DNA of 57,693 nucleotides from Bacteroidales bacterium (GTDB taxonomy: Bacteria > Bacteroidota > Bacteroidia > Bacteroidales > UBA7960): assembly GCA_003559855.1 (NCBI GenBank), contig PWJZ01000076.1, forward strand, positions 1-57,693, in the 5' to 3' direction. Under the pieces are notes generated by a model. It saw only the letters and a program-made list of their open reading frames with translations. It was not told the origin of the DNA and made no database searches. Shown here one piece after another: positions 18,328 through 27,300 of the stretch. A program made the translations under genes and the position numbers. Positions within the stretch are counted from its first letter, which is position 1. The number at the start of each line of letters is the position of its first letter.

Positions 18328-20583
18328 ATGAATTCAACAATAAAAAACATAGTTGTATTTTTTATAGCATTTATTGCCGTTGCCAATAATCTTAATGCGC
18401 AGCAACATTCTCACCTTGACCATGCTCATGTCAGGGGGGTTGTTTATGAACGGCCGGCAACAGATGGAAAGCAGGAGCTTGTTCCGCTTGCGGGAGCCAG
18501 TGTGTATTGGCTCGGTACTTCTTCAGGTACAGCTACCGATACTGCAGGTAACTTTGATATTCATCCATATAACCTGCCTCATAAGCTTGTTATCAGTTTT
18601 GTGGGTTTTAAAAGCGACACGGTTATTGTAGAAAATGTTGATGACTTTATTGAAGTTGTACTTTATTCAACAGGTGATCTTGATGAGGTTGTTGTTACTG
18701 CCCGTGAAGCCGGCGCACATGTTTCGGGTTTTGAACCCATACATACAGAGGTTATCACTTCTGCCGAACTCCGCCGTGCGGCATGCTGTAATATATCCGA
18801 AGCTTTTGAGACCAGCGCCGCAATTGATGTGGAATATACCGATGCCGTTTCAGGTGCACAACAGATATTGTTGTTAGGGCTTGCCGGTATTTATAGTCAG
18901 TTGCTGAGCGAAAACTTTCCAATGATCAGAGGACTGGGACAACCCTTCGGATTAACCTATGTGCCCGGACCATGGATGGAATCAATCTATATCTCCAAAG
19001 GCGCTTCCTCAGTCATTAACGGGTATGAATCTATTACAGGTCAAATAAATGTGGAGCTGAAAAAACCAGAAACCAGCGAAAAACTATTTTGTAACCTATA
19101 CGTGAATGATCTCGGAAAACTGGAAGGAAACCTTAACAGCTCCGTTGATATTACCGACAATTTCAGGACTATGGTTTTGCTGCATGGCGAATATTTTAAT
19201 AACCCGGTTGATCATAACAGCAATTCATTCGCCGACCATCCTCTTGTACAGAAGATCAATCTGATGAACAGGTACCGGTATGACATTCCGGACATCATGG
19301 AATCGCAATTTGGCATAAGGGTCATGAAAGAAGACAGAAGCGGCGGACAGGTCGACTATCTTAATGGTGGTATAAACTCAATAGATCATAGTTATGGCTT
19401 TAACAACTATACCACGCGTTATGATTTATTTGCCAAGCCGGGGTTTTTTCTTCCGAATCAGCCTCATGGAAGCATAGGTACGATTTTGGTGTTTTCACAT
19501 CATAACCATGAATCATATTATGGGTTAAATGAATACGACGGTAGGCAAAACACCTTTTATGCCAATATTATCTATGAAAACATAATAGGTACCACTGATC
19601 ATAAGATAAACGGAGGCTTCAGTTATCTTTTTGATGATTACGATGAAACCTTAAATGATTCTGTTTTTGCAAGACGTGAATCGGTACCCGGTGTTTTTGC
19701 GCAATATACATATAGTAATCTTGAAAAACTTACTGCTATTGCAGGGATCAGGGCTGATTTTCATAATATTTATAATACTTTCATAACACCAAGGCTCCAT
19801 CTGAGATATGATTTTACAGGCAGCACAACAATACGGGCATCTGCCGGTAAAGGCTACAGGGTGCCGAATATTATAGCAGATAATACCGGTCTGCTGGTCA
19901 GTTCAAGAATTATCCATGTTCTTGAAGATATAAAACCTGAAGAAGCATGGAATTATGGCGCTACACTGACACAAAAATTTCATCTCTTTGGTAATGAGGC
20001 ATCATTGAGCGTGGAATATTTCAGAACAGATTTTGTAAATCAGCTTATCGTTGATATTGATACTGATCCTTTTAAAGCTTTGTTCTACAATCTGGAAGGC
20101 AGATCATATTCCAACAGCTATCAGGCTGAGTTCTCGTTTGAGCCTCTGTCGGGATTTGAAGTGACGGCAGCCTATCGTCATAGCGATGTAAAAAAGACCA
20201 TAAGTGGCGATCTTATCCGTAAACCGTTTGTCAATTTGTACAGGGGGCTGTTAACCGGGTCTTATGCCACTAAAAACAATAAATGGCAAATCGACCTTAC
20301 AGCCCAGTTCAACGGTCCAGGCAGAATACCAAACCTTGATGACAACCCTGAAGCCTTTGATTTTCCTGATGAATCGCCTTTTTACACTATACTTCTCGGG
20401 CAGGTAACATACAGGTTTAATCGTTTTGATATATACTTAGGGGGTGAAAACCTGACGGATTACAAACAATCAAACCCCATTATTGCCTCACATGATCCGT
20501 TCAGTGAAAACTTTGACGGTTCAATGATCTGGGGGCCGGTGTCGGGAAGGATGTTTTACCTCGGATTAAGATATGAACTATGA
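18328..20583 (+). CDS. TonB-dependent outer-membrane receptor, probably for a metal
   Basis: 751 residues: signal peptide (about 1-24), a His-containing mature start (QQHSHLDHAHV), a carboxypeptidase-regulatory-like domain (about 33-110, with TDTAGNFDIHP), then plug and 22-strand barrel regions. The plug has ELRRAACCNISEAFE, MIRGLGQPFG and SSVINGYESITGQINVELKK, which mark the receptor subfamily usually found next to HYC_CC_PP proteins and heavy-metal carriers. No SusD gene follows, so a glycan substrate is unlikely. The metal specificity is inferred from the neighbour and the His/Cys-rich segments. Confidence 0.85.
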   Translation: MNSTIKNIVVFFIAFIAVANNLNAQQHSHLDHAHVRGVVYERPATDGKQELVPLAGASVYWLGTSSGTATDTAGNFDIHPYNLPHKLVISFVGFKSDTVIVENVDDFIEVVLYSTGDLDEVVVTAREAGAHVSGFEPIHTEVITSAELRRAACCNISEAFETSAAIDVEYTDAVSGAQQILLLGLAGIYSQLLSENFPMIRGLGQPFGLTYVPGPWMESIYISKGASSVINGYESITGQINVELKKPETSEKLFCNLYVNDLGKLEGNLNSSVDITDNFRTMVLLHGEYFNNPVDHNSNSFADHPLVQKINLMNRYRYDIPDIMESQFGIRVMKEDRSGGQVDYLNGGINSIDHSYGFNNYTTRYDLFAKPGFFLPNQPHGSIGTILVFSHHNHESYYGLNEYDGRQNTFYANIIYENIIGTTDHKINGGFSYLFDDYDETLNDSVFARRESVPGVFAQYTYSNLEKLTAIAGIRADFHNIYNTFITPRLHLRYDFTGSTTIRASAGKGYRVPNIIADNTGLLVSSRIIHVLEDIKPEEAWNYGATLTQKFHLFGNEASLSVEYFRTDFVNQLIVDIDTDPFKALFYNLEGRSYSNSYQAEFSFEPLSGFEVTAAYRHSDVKKTISGDLIRKPFVNLYRGLLTGSYATKNNKWQIDLTAQFNGPGRIPNLDDNPEAFDFPDESPFYTILLGQVTYRFNRFDIYLGGENLTDYKQSNPIIASHDPFSENFDGSMIWGPVSGRMFYLGLRYEL

Positions 20584-20683
20584 ATCGTAAAAGGGTTATA
20601 CCCTATTTAAAACATATAATTGTTTTATTGCTGATTAGGATATTGGCTTGTGTTTATTACAGAAGAATGATCAAAACAGAGGA

Positions 20684-20727
20684 GGTTTCATCCGGTCTGT
20701 TTATTAAAATTTTAAACGGATGAAACC
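20684..20727 (+). terminator. Inverted repeat after the TonB receptor gene
   Basis: GGTTTCATCCG at 20684-20694 pairs perfectly with 20717-20727, and the loop allows further T/A pairs. It is about 100 bases after the receptor stop. There is no strong T run, so terminator function is only likely. Confidence 0.45.
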
Positions 20728-20735
20728 CGTAAAAT

Positions 20736-20775
20736 AAAAAGACTTCCAAAGTTGTCAAAAACTTTGGAAGTCTTT
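20736..20775 (-). terminator. Terminator after the first C25 peptidase gene (bidirectional)
   Basis: Stem GACTTCCAAAGTT / AACTTTGGAAGTC with a GTCAAA loop, flanked by A and T runs. It lies 12 bases after the minus-strand stop codon and could also act on the plus strand, stopping the TonB receptor transcript. Confidence 0.85.
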
Positions 20776-20787
20776 CGGTCTTATTGT

Positions 20788-23700
20788 TTAACGGACGATC
20801 TGAACACGTTTGGTTTTTATACTGTTGGTAGTGTGAACCTGCATAAAATATACTCCCTTGCTTATGTTGCTTACATTAATTTCATAGCGTGGTGCATCAA
20901 CAGTTATATTTTTGATTACCTGTCCACTAATGTTTATTAATCTTATTTGTTCGATCATTTCGCCGGATACAACGGTAAATTTGTCGCGTGCCGGATTGGG
21001 AAATACCGATAGTTTTGCTTTATCAGGCATATCAGCGTGGGTTTCGACTATCACTACTTCTATATCAACATCGCTTTCTACCGCAACCTCATCCCCTGCT
21101 GTTATAAATCCTTCCTTTTCAACCATGTATTCATACGTTCCGGCTTTTACATTTTCAATAACATATTCGCCCGGATCGTAGGTTTCACCATCGAAGGTGA
21201 TGACGGCATTTTCAATTTCGTTACCTTCTTTATCCATAATTTCAAAGGTCACAGTATAAATCTTTATCATTGTAACATCTACGGTAATATCATCATCAAC
21301 CATAATCTCATCTTCAATGGTACTGAAACCCTCTTTTTCCACCATGTATTCATATTCTCCTTCCTCTACATCTTCAATCACATATTCACCCGGATCGTAA
21401 GTTTCGCCATCGAAAGTGATAATGGCATTTTCAATATCATTGCCTTCTTCATCCATGATTGCAAATGTAACGACATGTGCTTTTATCATTGTAACGTCAA
21501 CGGTAATGTCCTTATCAACGGTAATTTCATCTTCAACCGTAAAGAACCCGTCTTTTTCCACTGTATATTCATATGTTCCCTCTTCCACATCTTCAATCAC
21601 ATATTCACCCGGATCGTAAGTTTCGCCATCGAAAGTAATAATGGCATTTTCAATATCATTGCCTTCTTCATCCATGATTGCAAATGTAACGACATGTGTT
21701 TTTATCATTGTAACGCCAACGGTAATGTCCTTATCAACGGTAATTTCATCTTCAACCGTAAAGAACCCGTCTTTTTCCACTGTATATTCATATGTTCCCT
21801 CTTCCAAATCTTCAATCACATATTCACCCGGATCGTAAGTTTCGCCATCGAAAGTGATAATGGCATTTTCAATATCGTTGCCATCTTCATCTTCAATTTC
21901 AAAGGTAACGGTATATCCTGCATAAATTTCAATATTATCATTAATATAGGTTGCTTTATTAAAACCGGTAATAGCGAGTGTCATAATTCCTGCATCTTTG
22001 AGTGGTTCATCGAAGATGATTTCTGCTGTGCCGTTTTCGGCAACGGCTGTACCAAGAATTATTACTTCATCATTTTCGTCGAATATTGTTAGCGCTGCAG
22101 TTGCTCCATCGTCAATAGATGTTACCGTGAATGACTGGTCGCCTGTTGAAGCTTCGGGCGGGTGTTCCGGTTCAAAAGGTGTCGGCACGTCGGTTCTTAC
22201 CATAAGTGTCGGGTCACCGAACAACACCCATGTTTCATGGGTTCGGATACCCTGACCACCATATTGAGGTATCATAAACATACTGCCATTTGTGGATACT
22301 CCTCCGTATGTTCTTTTTATCGTGCTGCCATGTGCAATGCTTTCTTCCGTAAGGATGCTTACCATTTCGTCCTGTCCGCACATAGGTGGTTGCCATGGCT
22401 GGTTAATGGTGGATCCCATAAAACCGATGGCACCTGTGGGTTCACCACCGTGTGTTGCACGCAGCCAGGATTCTGCAAAACAAAATTTACCGACAAAATC
22501 ACCATTTACACAGGCTACCGAGACGATATATGGCATTTTGCCTATGTTGGTAAGCTGATTCACATGATAAATACTATAGTTGGCAACACTCCATCCGCTG
22601 ACAGAACCGTGGTTGCAAAAGTTAATGGTAGAGACACCGTTATTGATATGCCCTGAAATTATTGCGGCGGAAGTGCTGTATCCGGGCCCGTCATAACAGC
22701 TGTGAACTTCGTCGTAAGTAAAGTTAAGCAGGGTATCCCTGATAAAGTTCATGTGCTGAATGTCGGATTCCCCATGGTGCCCCATACCGGCGCCTTCATT
22801 GCGTGCAATACCCAGGCCTGTATTTACCCATGTATCGGTCTCGTCAAGGTCTCTTTCATATTCTATCATGCGTTGTACCTGTGTTTCGACATGAGCAACG
22901 GTTTCAGCGGAAAAACGACCGACGAAGATATCGTTATACATTCCTGACAGTATCGCGTAAGCATTGTCAGAATAATCGCCGTAAGAGCCTATTCCCGCAG
23001 GTATTTGATTTGGTGCATCACCAATAAGAAGCAAGTAAGCAAAATCTTCGTTTTCATTGTAGTATTCCTCTACATAATTTTTGATTTCCCCAAATGTGTT
23101 TCCTGCTTCCGACCTGGGCACTATCTCGGTTTTTCTGCCGACAGTTCGCTTCCAGTCAACAAAAGGCTTCATTGGTTCCATAAAATCGTCGTAGCAGATT
23201 ATCAGCAGGCTGCCTTCTTCGCCTTCAAGCATCGGGTAGCTTCTTTCGGCAGCTTCCATGTTAAGGAAGAAACGTTCATAGATCCTTCCGAATTCAGGCT
23301 CTACAACAATCTCGTCGCGTCTGCGTATCAGGGGATCTTCACCCATCTTTCCCGTGGAGGTAACCTCAACCTCTATGTCGGTATATACCCTGAGGATATT
23401 GCTCACGGGGTTGTAATGAAACGTGAAGATCGTAACGGTTTGACCGCGGAAATCCCTCATGATGAAGGGCTCTTCAAGCTGTGCGAGTTTGCCCGGCCAG
23501 AAAGCATCTTTCTCGTAAACCTCACCGTAGGTAAAGGGTACGTCATCAGGATTAATGCTCCTGTCGAAATGCCCCTTCGAAGGCGCTACCTCAATGCCGG
23601 TAAATTCCCTGTATTCATAGCCGGTAACGTTTACTTCCATATCATCCATATCGGGAATTATAATGGTTGTAACCAGTTTTGCCAGGTCAGGTTTGCCTTT

Positions 23701-23949
23701 TTCCATTATTCGCACACCTTCCCCCACGGTTATCACCATCTGGGTTCCGCGCGGGGTTTCCAAAGGTGTTTCCTTGTACCCATCAAGCGAGAATTGAATC
23801 TGTGTTTGCTCTATGTCGCTCTGAACAAGCTTTACATCTGCAGGAGCCTGCTCGTGGCCGTTAATACCTGCCCAGTTGTACCGGGCACCGGCGGTGAAAA
23901 AAAACATCCCCGCCATAAAAAAAATTAGTAAATAAACAGTTCGTTTCAT
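20788..23949 (-). CDS. Secreted gingipain-like C25 cysteine peptidase with four tandem repeats and T9SS sorting domain
   Basis: 1053 residues. Signal peptide (1-21), long propeptide, then the caspase-like C25 domain. His447 (FCNHGSVSGW) and Cys480 (VACVNGDF) form the catalytic pair, 33 residues apart as in gingipain R. After a beta-rich Ig-like stretch come four tandem 73-residue repeats (DNA about 21034-21909), then a type A T9SS C-terminal signal (LSVFPNPARDKF to KGVYFMQVHTTN). It should be exported through the T9SS core encoded downstream. The repeats make it unlike PorU, the C25-family T9SS sortase. Substrate is unknown. A second, longer paralogue lies 400 bases upstream. Confidence 0.92.
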   Translation of the reverse strand: MKRTVYLLIFFMAGMFFFTAGARYNWAGINGHEQAPADVKLVQSDIEQTQIQFSLDGYKETPLETPRGTQMVITVGEGVRIMEKGKPDLAKLVTTIIIPDMDDMEVNVTGYEYREFTGIEVAPSKGHFDRSINPDDVPFTYGEVYEKDAFWPGKLAQLEEPFIMRDFRGQTVTIFTFHYNPVSNILRVYTDIEVEVTSTGKMGEDPLIRRRDEIVVEPEFGRIYERFFLNMEAAERSYPMLEGEEGSLLIICYDDFMEPMKPFVDWKRTVGRKTEIVPRSEAGNTFGEIKNYVEEYYNENEDFAYLLLIGDAPNQIPAGIGSYGDYSDNAYAILSGMYNDIFVGRFSAETVAHVETQVQRMIEYERDLDETDTWVNTGLGIARNEGAGMGHHGESDIQHMNFIRDTLLNFTYDEVHSCYDGPGYSTSAAIISGHINNGVSTINFCNHGSVSGWSVANYSIYHVNQLTNIGKMPYIVSVACVNGDFVGKFCFAESWLRATHGGEPTGAIGFMGSTINQPWQPPMCGQDEMVSILTEESIAHGSTIKRTYGGVSTNGSMFMIPQYGGQGIRTHETWVLFGDPTLMVRTDVPTPFEPEHPPEASTGDQSFTVTSIDDGATAALTIFDENDEVIILGTAVAENGTAEIIFDEPLKDAGIMTLAITGFNKATYINDNIEIYAGYTVTFEIEDEDGNDIENAIITFDGETYDPGEYVIEDLEEGTYEYTVEKDGFFTVEDEITVDKDITVGVTMIKTHVVTFAIMDEEGNDIENAIITFDGETYDPGEYVIEDVEEGTYEYTVEKDGFFTVEDEITVDKDITVDVTMIKAHVVTFAIMDEEGNDIENAIITFDGETYDPGEYVIEDVEEGEYEYMVEKEGFSTIEDEIMVDDDITVDVTMIKIYTVTFEIMDKEGNEIENAVITFDGETYDPGEYVIENVKAGTYEYMVEKEGFITAGDEVAVESDVDIEVVIVETHADMPDKAKLSVFPNPARDKFTVVSGEMIEQIRLINISGQVIKNITVDAPRYEINVSNISKGVYFMQVHTTNSIKTKRVQIVR
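21034..21909 (-). repeat. Four 219-bp in-frame tandem repeats
   Basis: The marker CCGGATCGTA recurs at 21171, 21390, 21609 and 21828, exactly 219 bases apart. Each unit encodes a small domain with TFDGETYDPGEYVIE. Two neighbouring central units differ at only a few bases; the outer ones are more diverged. Confidence 0.9.
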
Positions 23950-24349
23950 AATTTGACTTTTTTGATTCGTAATTAAATTCTATAAAAAGATAAGTGCTTT
24001 TTAAAAAAGCACTCACTTCTTTTTAATATTATAAGGTAACTTTAAAGCTGGAATAAGCTTGAAATAATTATTGATTATAATATTATAACTTTAAGGAACA
24101 TTATTTATAATGCGAAGTTAATAAATTTAGTTAAAAAAAAGGATTTTTTTTATTTAAATCATTTAAAATGATCATTCTGGTAATAGTTTTGAGCTGAAAA
24201 TTTCCGGCAATTACTGATGGTATTTTTTGTGTATTGCCAATGTATTTTTTGCAAATGATATTGTTTTTAGCTTTTCATGATATCATTTTTGTCAGCAACT
24301 TCGTATTTTATTTATAATTCGCTTTTTTTGAAGATCCTGGTCCCGTTTT
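23950..24349. other. Spacer between the two C25 peptidase genes
   Basis: 400 AT-rich bases without a supported gene. Only the hairpin at 23993-24013 stands out. No TAnnTTTG promoter was found, so the downstream peptidase may be read from an unrecognised promoter or from the upstream gene. Confidence 0.5.
23993..24013 (-). terminator. Hairpin with T run in the leader of the C25 peptidase gene
   Basis: AGTGCTTTTT / AAAAAGCACT is a perfect palindromic stem. On the minus strand it is followed by ATCTTTTTAT. It sits about 45-65 bases before the ATG at 23949, so it could end the upstream transcript or attenuate this gene. Confidence 0.5.
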
Positions 24350-27300
24350 TCAGCGTATGATCTGCACACGCTTAGTAATGAGGCTTTTGGCGGTTTGAAT
24401 TTGAATAAAGTATATTCCTTCGGGGAGGTTATTTACATTTATTACCGGGTTTGGTATATCAACGGCTTTGTTTTTTAGGACATGCCCGCTTATATCGGTT
24501 AATTTTATTATTTTTATCACTTCGTCTGATAAAATGGTAAACTTATTACGGGCAGGGTTGGGGTATATTGATATTTCTTCCCGCACAAGTATATCAATGT
24601 ATGTGTCTGTTTTCATCACTACCTTTAAAACAATATCACTTTCTACCGTAACCTGTTCTCCGGTATAGAAAAATCCTTCTTTTTGCACTTTGTAATCGTA
24701 TATTCCGGCTTGTATGTTTTCAATTACATACTTACCCGGATCATGTTCAACACCATCGAAAGTAATAACGGCTCCGTTTATTTCGTTACCTTCTTCATTT
24801 TCAATTTGAAAGATAATAGTGTACATGGCTTTCATCATTGTGACTTTAACGATAGTGTCATTATTTACCATAACCGTCCCTTCAACAGGGAAGAACCCGC
24901 CTTTTTTCACTTTATATTCACCGGCTCCTTTTTCTACATCTTTAATCACGTATTCGCCGGGGTCATATTCAATATCATTGAAAATAATTACGGCGTTGTT
25001 CAAATCATTTTTGTTTACATCGACAATATTGAAAGTAACGGTAAAAGTTTCGTTTTGCAATAGAACTTCCTGAGTTTTATCATTTTTAATAAGAACATCA
25101 TCTTCTAGGGCTACATAGCCTTCTTTTTCAGCCTTGTAAAGATAAATGCCGGATGGCAGGCTAAAGCTTGTATTTCCCTGTTTATTTGTATATTTGGTCT
25201 TAGATCCTATGGTTAAGGAAACATTTTCCAGCAAATTTTTCTGGTTATTTTTCACTACAAAATTTACGGTATTAGTTTTGCTGGCTTCGGTTGAAAAAGT
25301 CAGCCACAGGTTAGGTCTGATGTCTGATGTACCAATGAGTGGTGGAATATTATGTCCGTTACTATATCCGTAAGCTACCATTTCATTATTTACTTGCGTG
25401 CAGGCAACTTCATAATAATTTTGAGTCGTATTGGTCATTCGTCCCCAAATTATTTCCACAAGCAAGTTGTTTTCACCGTAATATTCAAAAGGTTTTTGCA
25501 GTTTCCAGCTTACCTGGCCTTCTTCAATGGGCATTTCATAGATATCGGCTGCATACACCATTTTTGCATTACCGGTATTGAGAAAACCGTTCAATTTATC
25601 CTCTGTGGTATGCATCATTCTCATCACGAAATTAGGGAGTTTATTGTTTGTGCCTGAGGCATTAGTTATTTCAAAAGCAATTTCGTGTATTAATTTTTTG
25701 TCGTGGTTGAGTTCACCGGCGAGGTAGAGCATTTGGCTCCTGTTAGCCCTGTAATAATTATAGAAAGGATATTCGCCGGAAGGTTCGTTGCCATTACCGA
25801 TTACAATTTCAGGCATTTGGCCTATTACGAGGGTTTGCTCGGATTCAAAGAGATTTCCGTCTTTAATACTGAAAACGATATCCAGTGTAGTTCCTTCCGG
25901 TGCAGAGGGATGCGCTTTGACGGTATATGCAGCTTCTATATATTCGCCGGCAGGTACTGTATCGTGTTCAATGATATTGTTTACCAAAGTGAGGTAAGGG
26001 CTACCGGCATATAATTCGCTTACCGGTGCCACAGCCGGTGCACCACCGGTATTGGTATGTTTTGCCATGATAAGTGCCGTTTCTCCCGGATCAAGTTTCT
26101 CATTGTTATTTCCGTGTTTTGAATCATCAACATAAAATTTGCCAATAGTAAATTGCGGCGAATATATTTTAATTGAAAAATTAGATTCCCATTCATTATT
26201 CATGGCATCGGTAATAATAAGCGTGAACGGTACATCATGATTGTCGGGGATTTCTTTATCAACTTCAAATGAGAAAGCGCTTTCCATCATTAATGATTTG
26301 TTTTTATTGATATTTCCCCAGGTGTGCTGATTGTCAATGATTGTCAAATACCCGCATACGGTGGTGATTTTTGCTTCTATGTCTATAGCATATTCCAGAC
26401 CTATGTTTTTTAGGCTTACGTCAAGTTTTATGAATTCTCCGTAATCGGCCTGGTTGTTGTTGTTGCCTTGCGAGTCATCGATTTTGTAGTAGTCTAAGAT
26501 CACATATGGTTCTGTCTGTGATACGACGGGTATTTCTTTTATGTACGGTATATATTGTGGTTTTGTGACGGCAATGGTTACGGTTCCACTATCGGTGACT
26601 GGCGAAACAGGTATATCAATTATGCCTGATTTACCAACAAGTGCAGCTCCGTGTAAAGTTCCATTTTTGGATATACCCACATATGAGCCCGGTTTGGCGC
26701 TGACGGTAAAATGATCGTAACCGGCGGGTAAACCGTTCATATGTTCAACCGTATTTTCATAACCTTCAGTCAGATATATAAAGGTTGACGGGTCACCAAA
26801 AGTATGATAACCTTCCCAGTACCATTGAACATTTGAATGTGCGGGATAACCTTGCTGGTGTGCTTCGGTAATGGCCAGGTTGCCGACAAATTTTGCGGAA
26901 GCTATTGCTCGGTAATCAGATACGAAAGGAGCATCATAGGCTCCAAGCGTTGTTTCAGCCGTATCAGGTACATATCCGTTATTATTTCCCTGTATGGGAA
27001 AGGCGCCTACAGCCCAGTAGAAATCTTCAAACCAATGTGTGTTTGGAGCTGAACCAATATATGCTACCGCACCTCTTTCCTCGGCTCGTAACCAGGCTTC
27101 CCCGACACATTCAGGATGACTGAACAAGCCACTTTGACAGCAGTTGCCAATAGCCAGTGGATATTTGCCCTTGTTGGTCATGTTGTGGATGTCGCTGACG
27201 GTAAGTGAAGGATCGGACCAACCTGTAGAGGTACAGTGTGCAGTATAGTTTATCATACTGACGGATATCCTTTCTTCGTCATAACAACCCGAATAGTTGT

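Noticed and set aside
21034-21909. CRISPR array
   Set aside because: The 219-bp period is coding, in frame and without unique spacers.
21037-22092. Open frame of 351 codons on the plus strand
   Set aside because: It is antisense to the tandem repeats of the C25 peptidase; its own repetitiveness mirrors those repeats, and it has no family features.
23005-23928. Open frame of 307 codons on the plus strand
   Set aside because: It lies entirely antisense to the propeptide and catalytic part of the C25 peptidase gene and shows no recognisable domain.
20788-23949. PorU, the C25-family T9SS sortase
   Set aside because: The tandem stalk repeats and ordinary type A sorting domain fit a secreted enzyme better; the same repeats in the neighbour point to a surface-enzyme pair.
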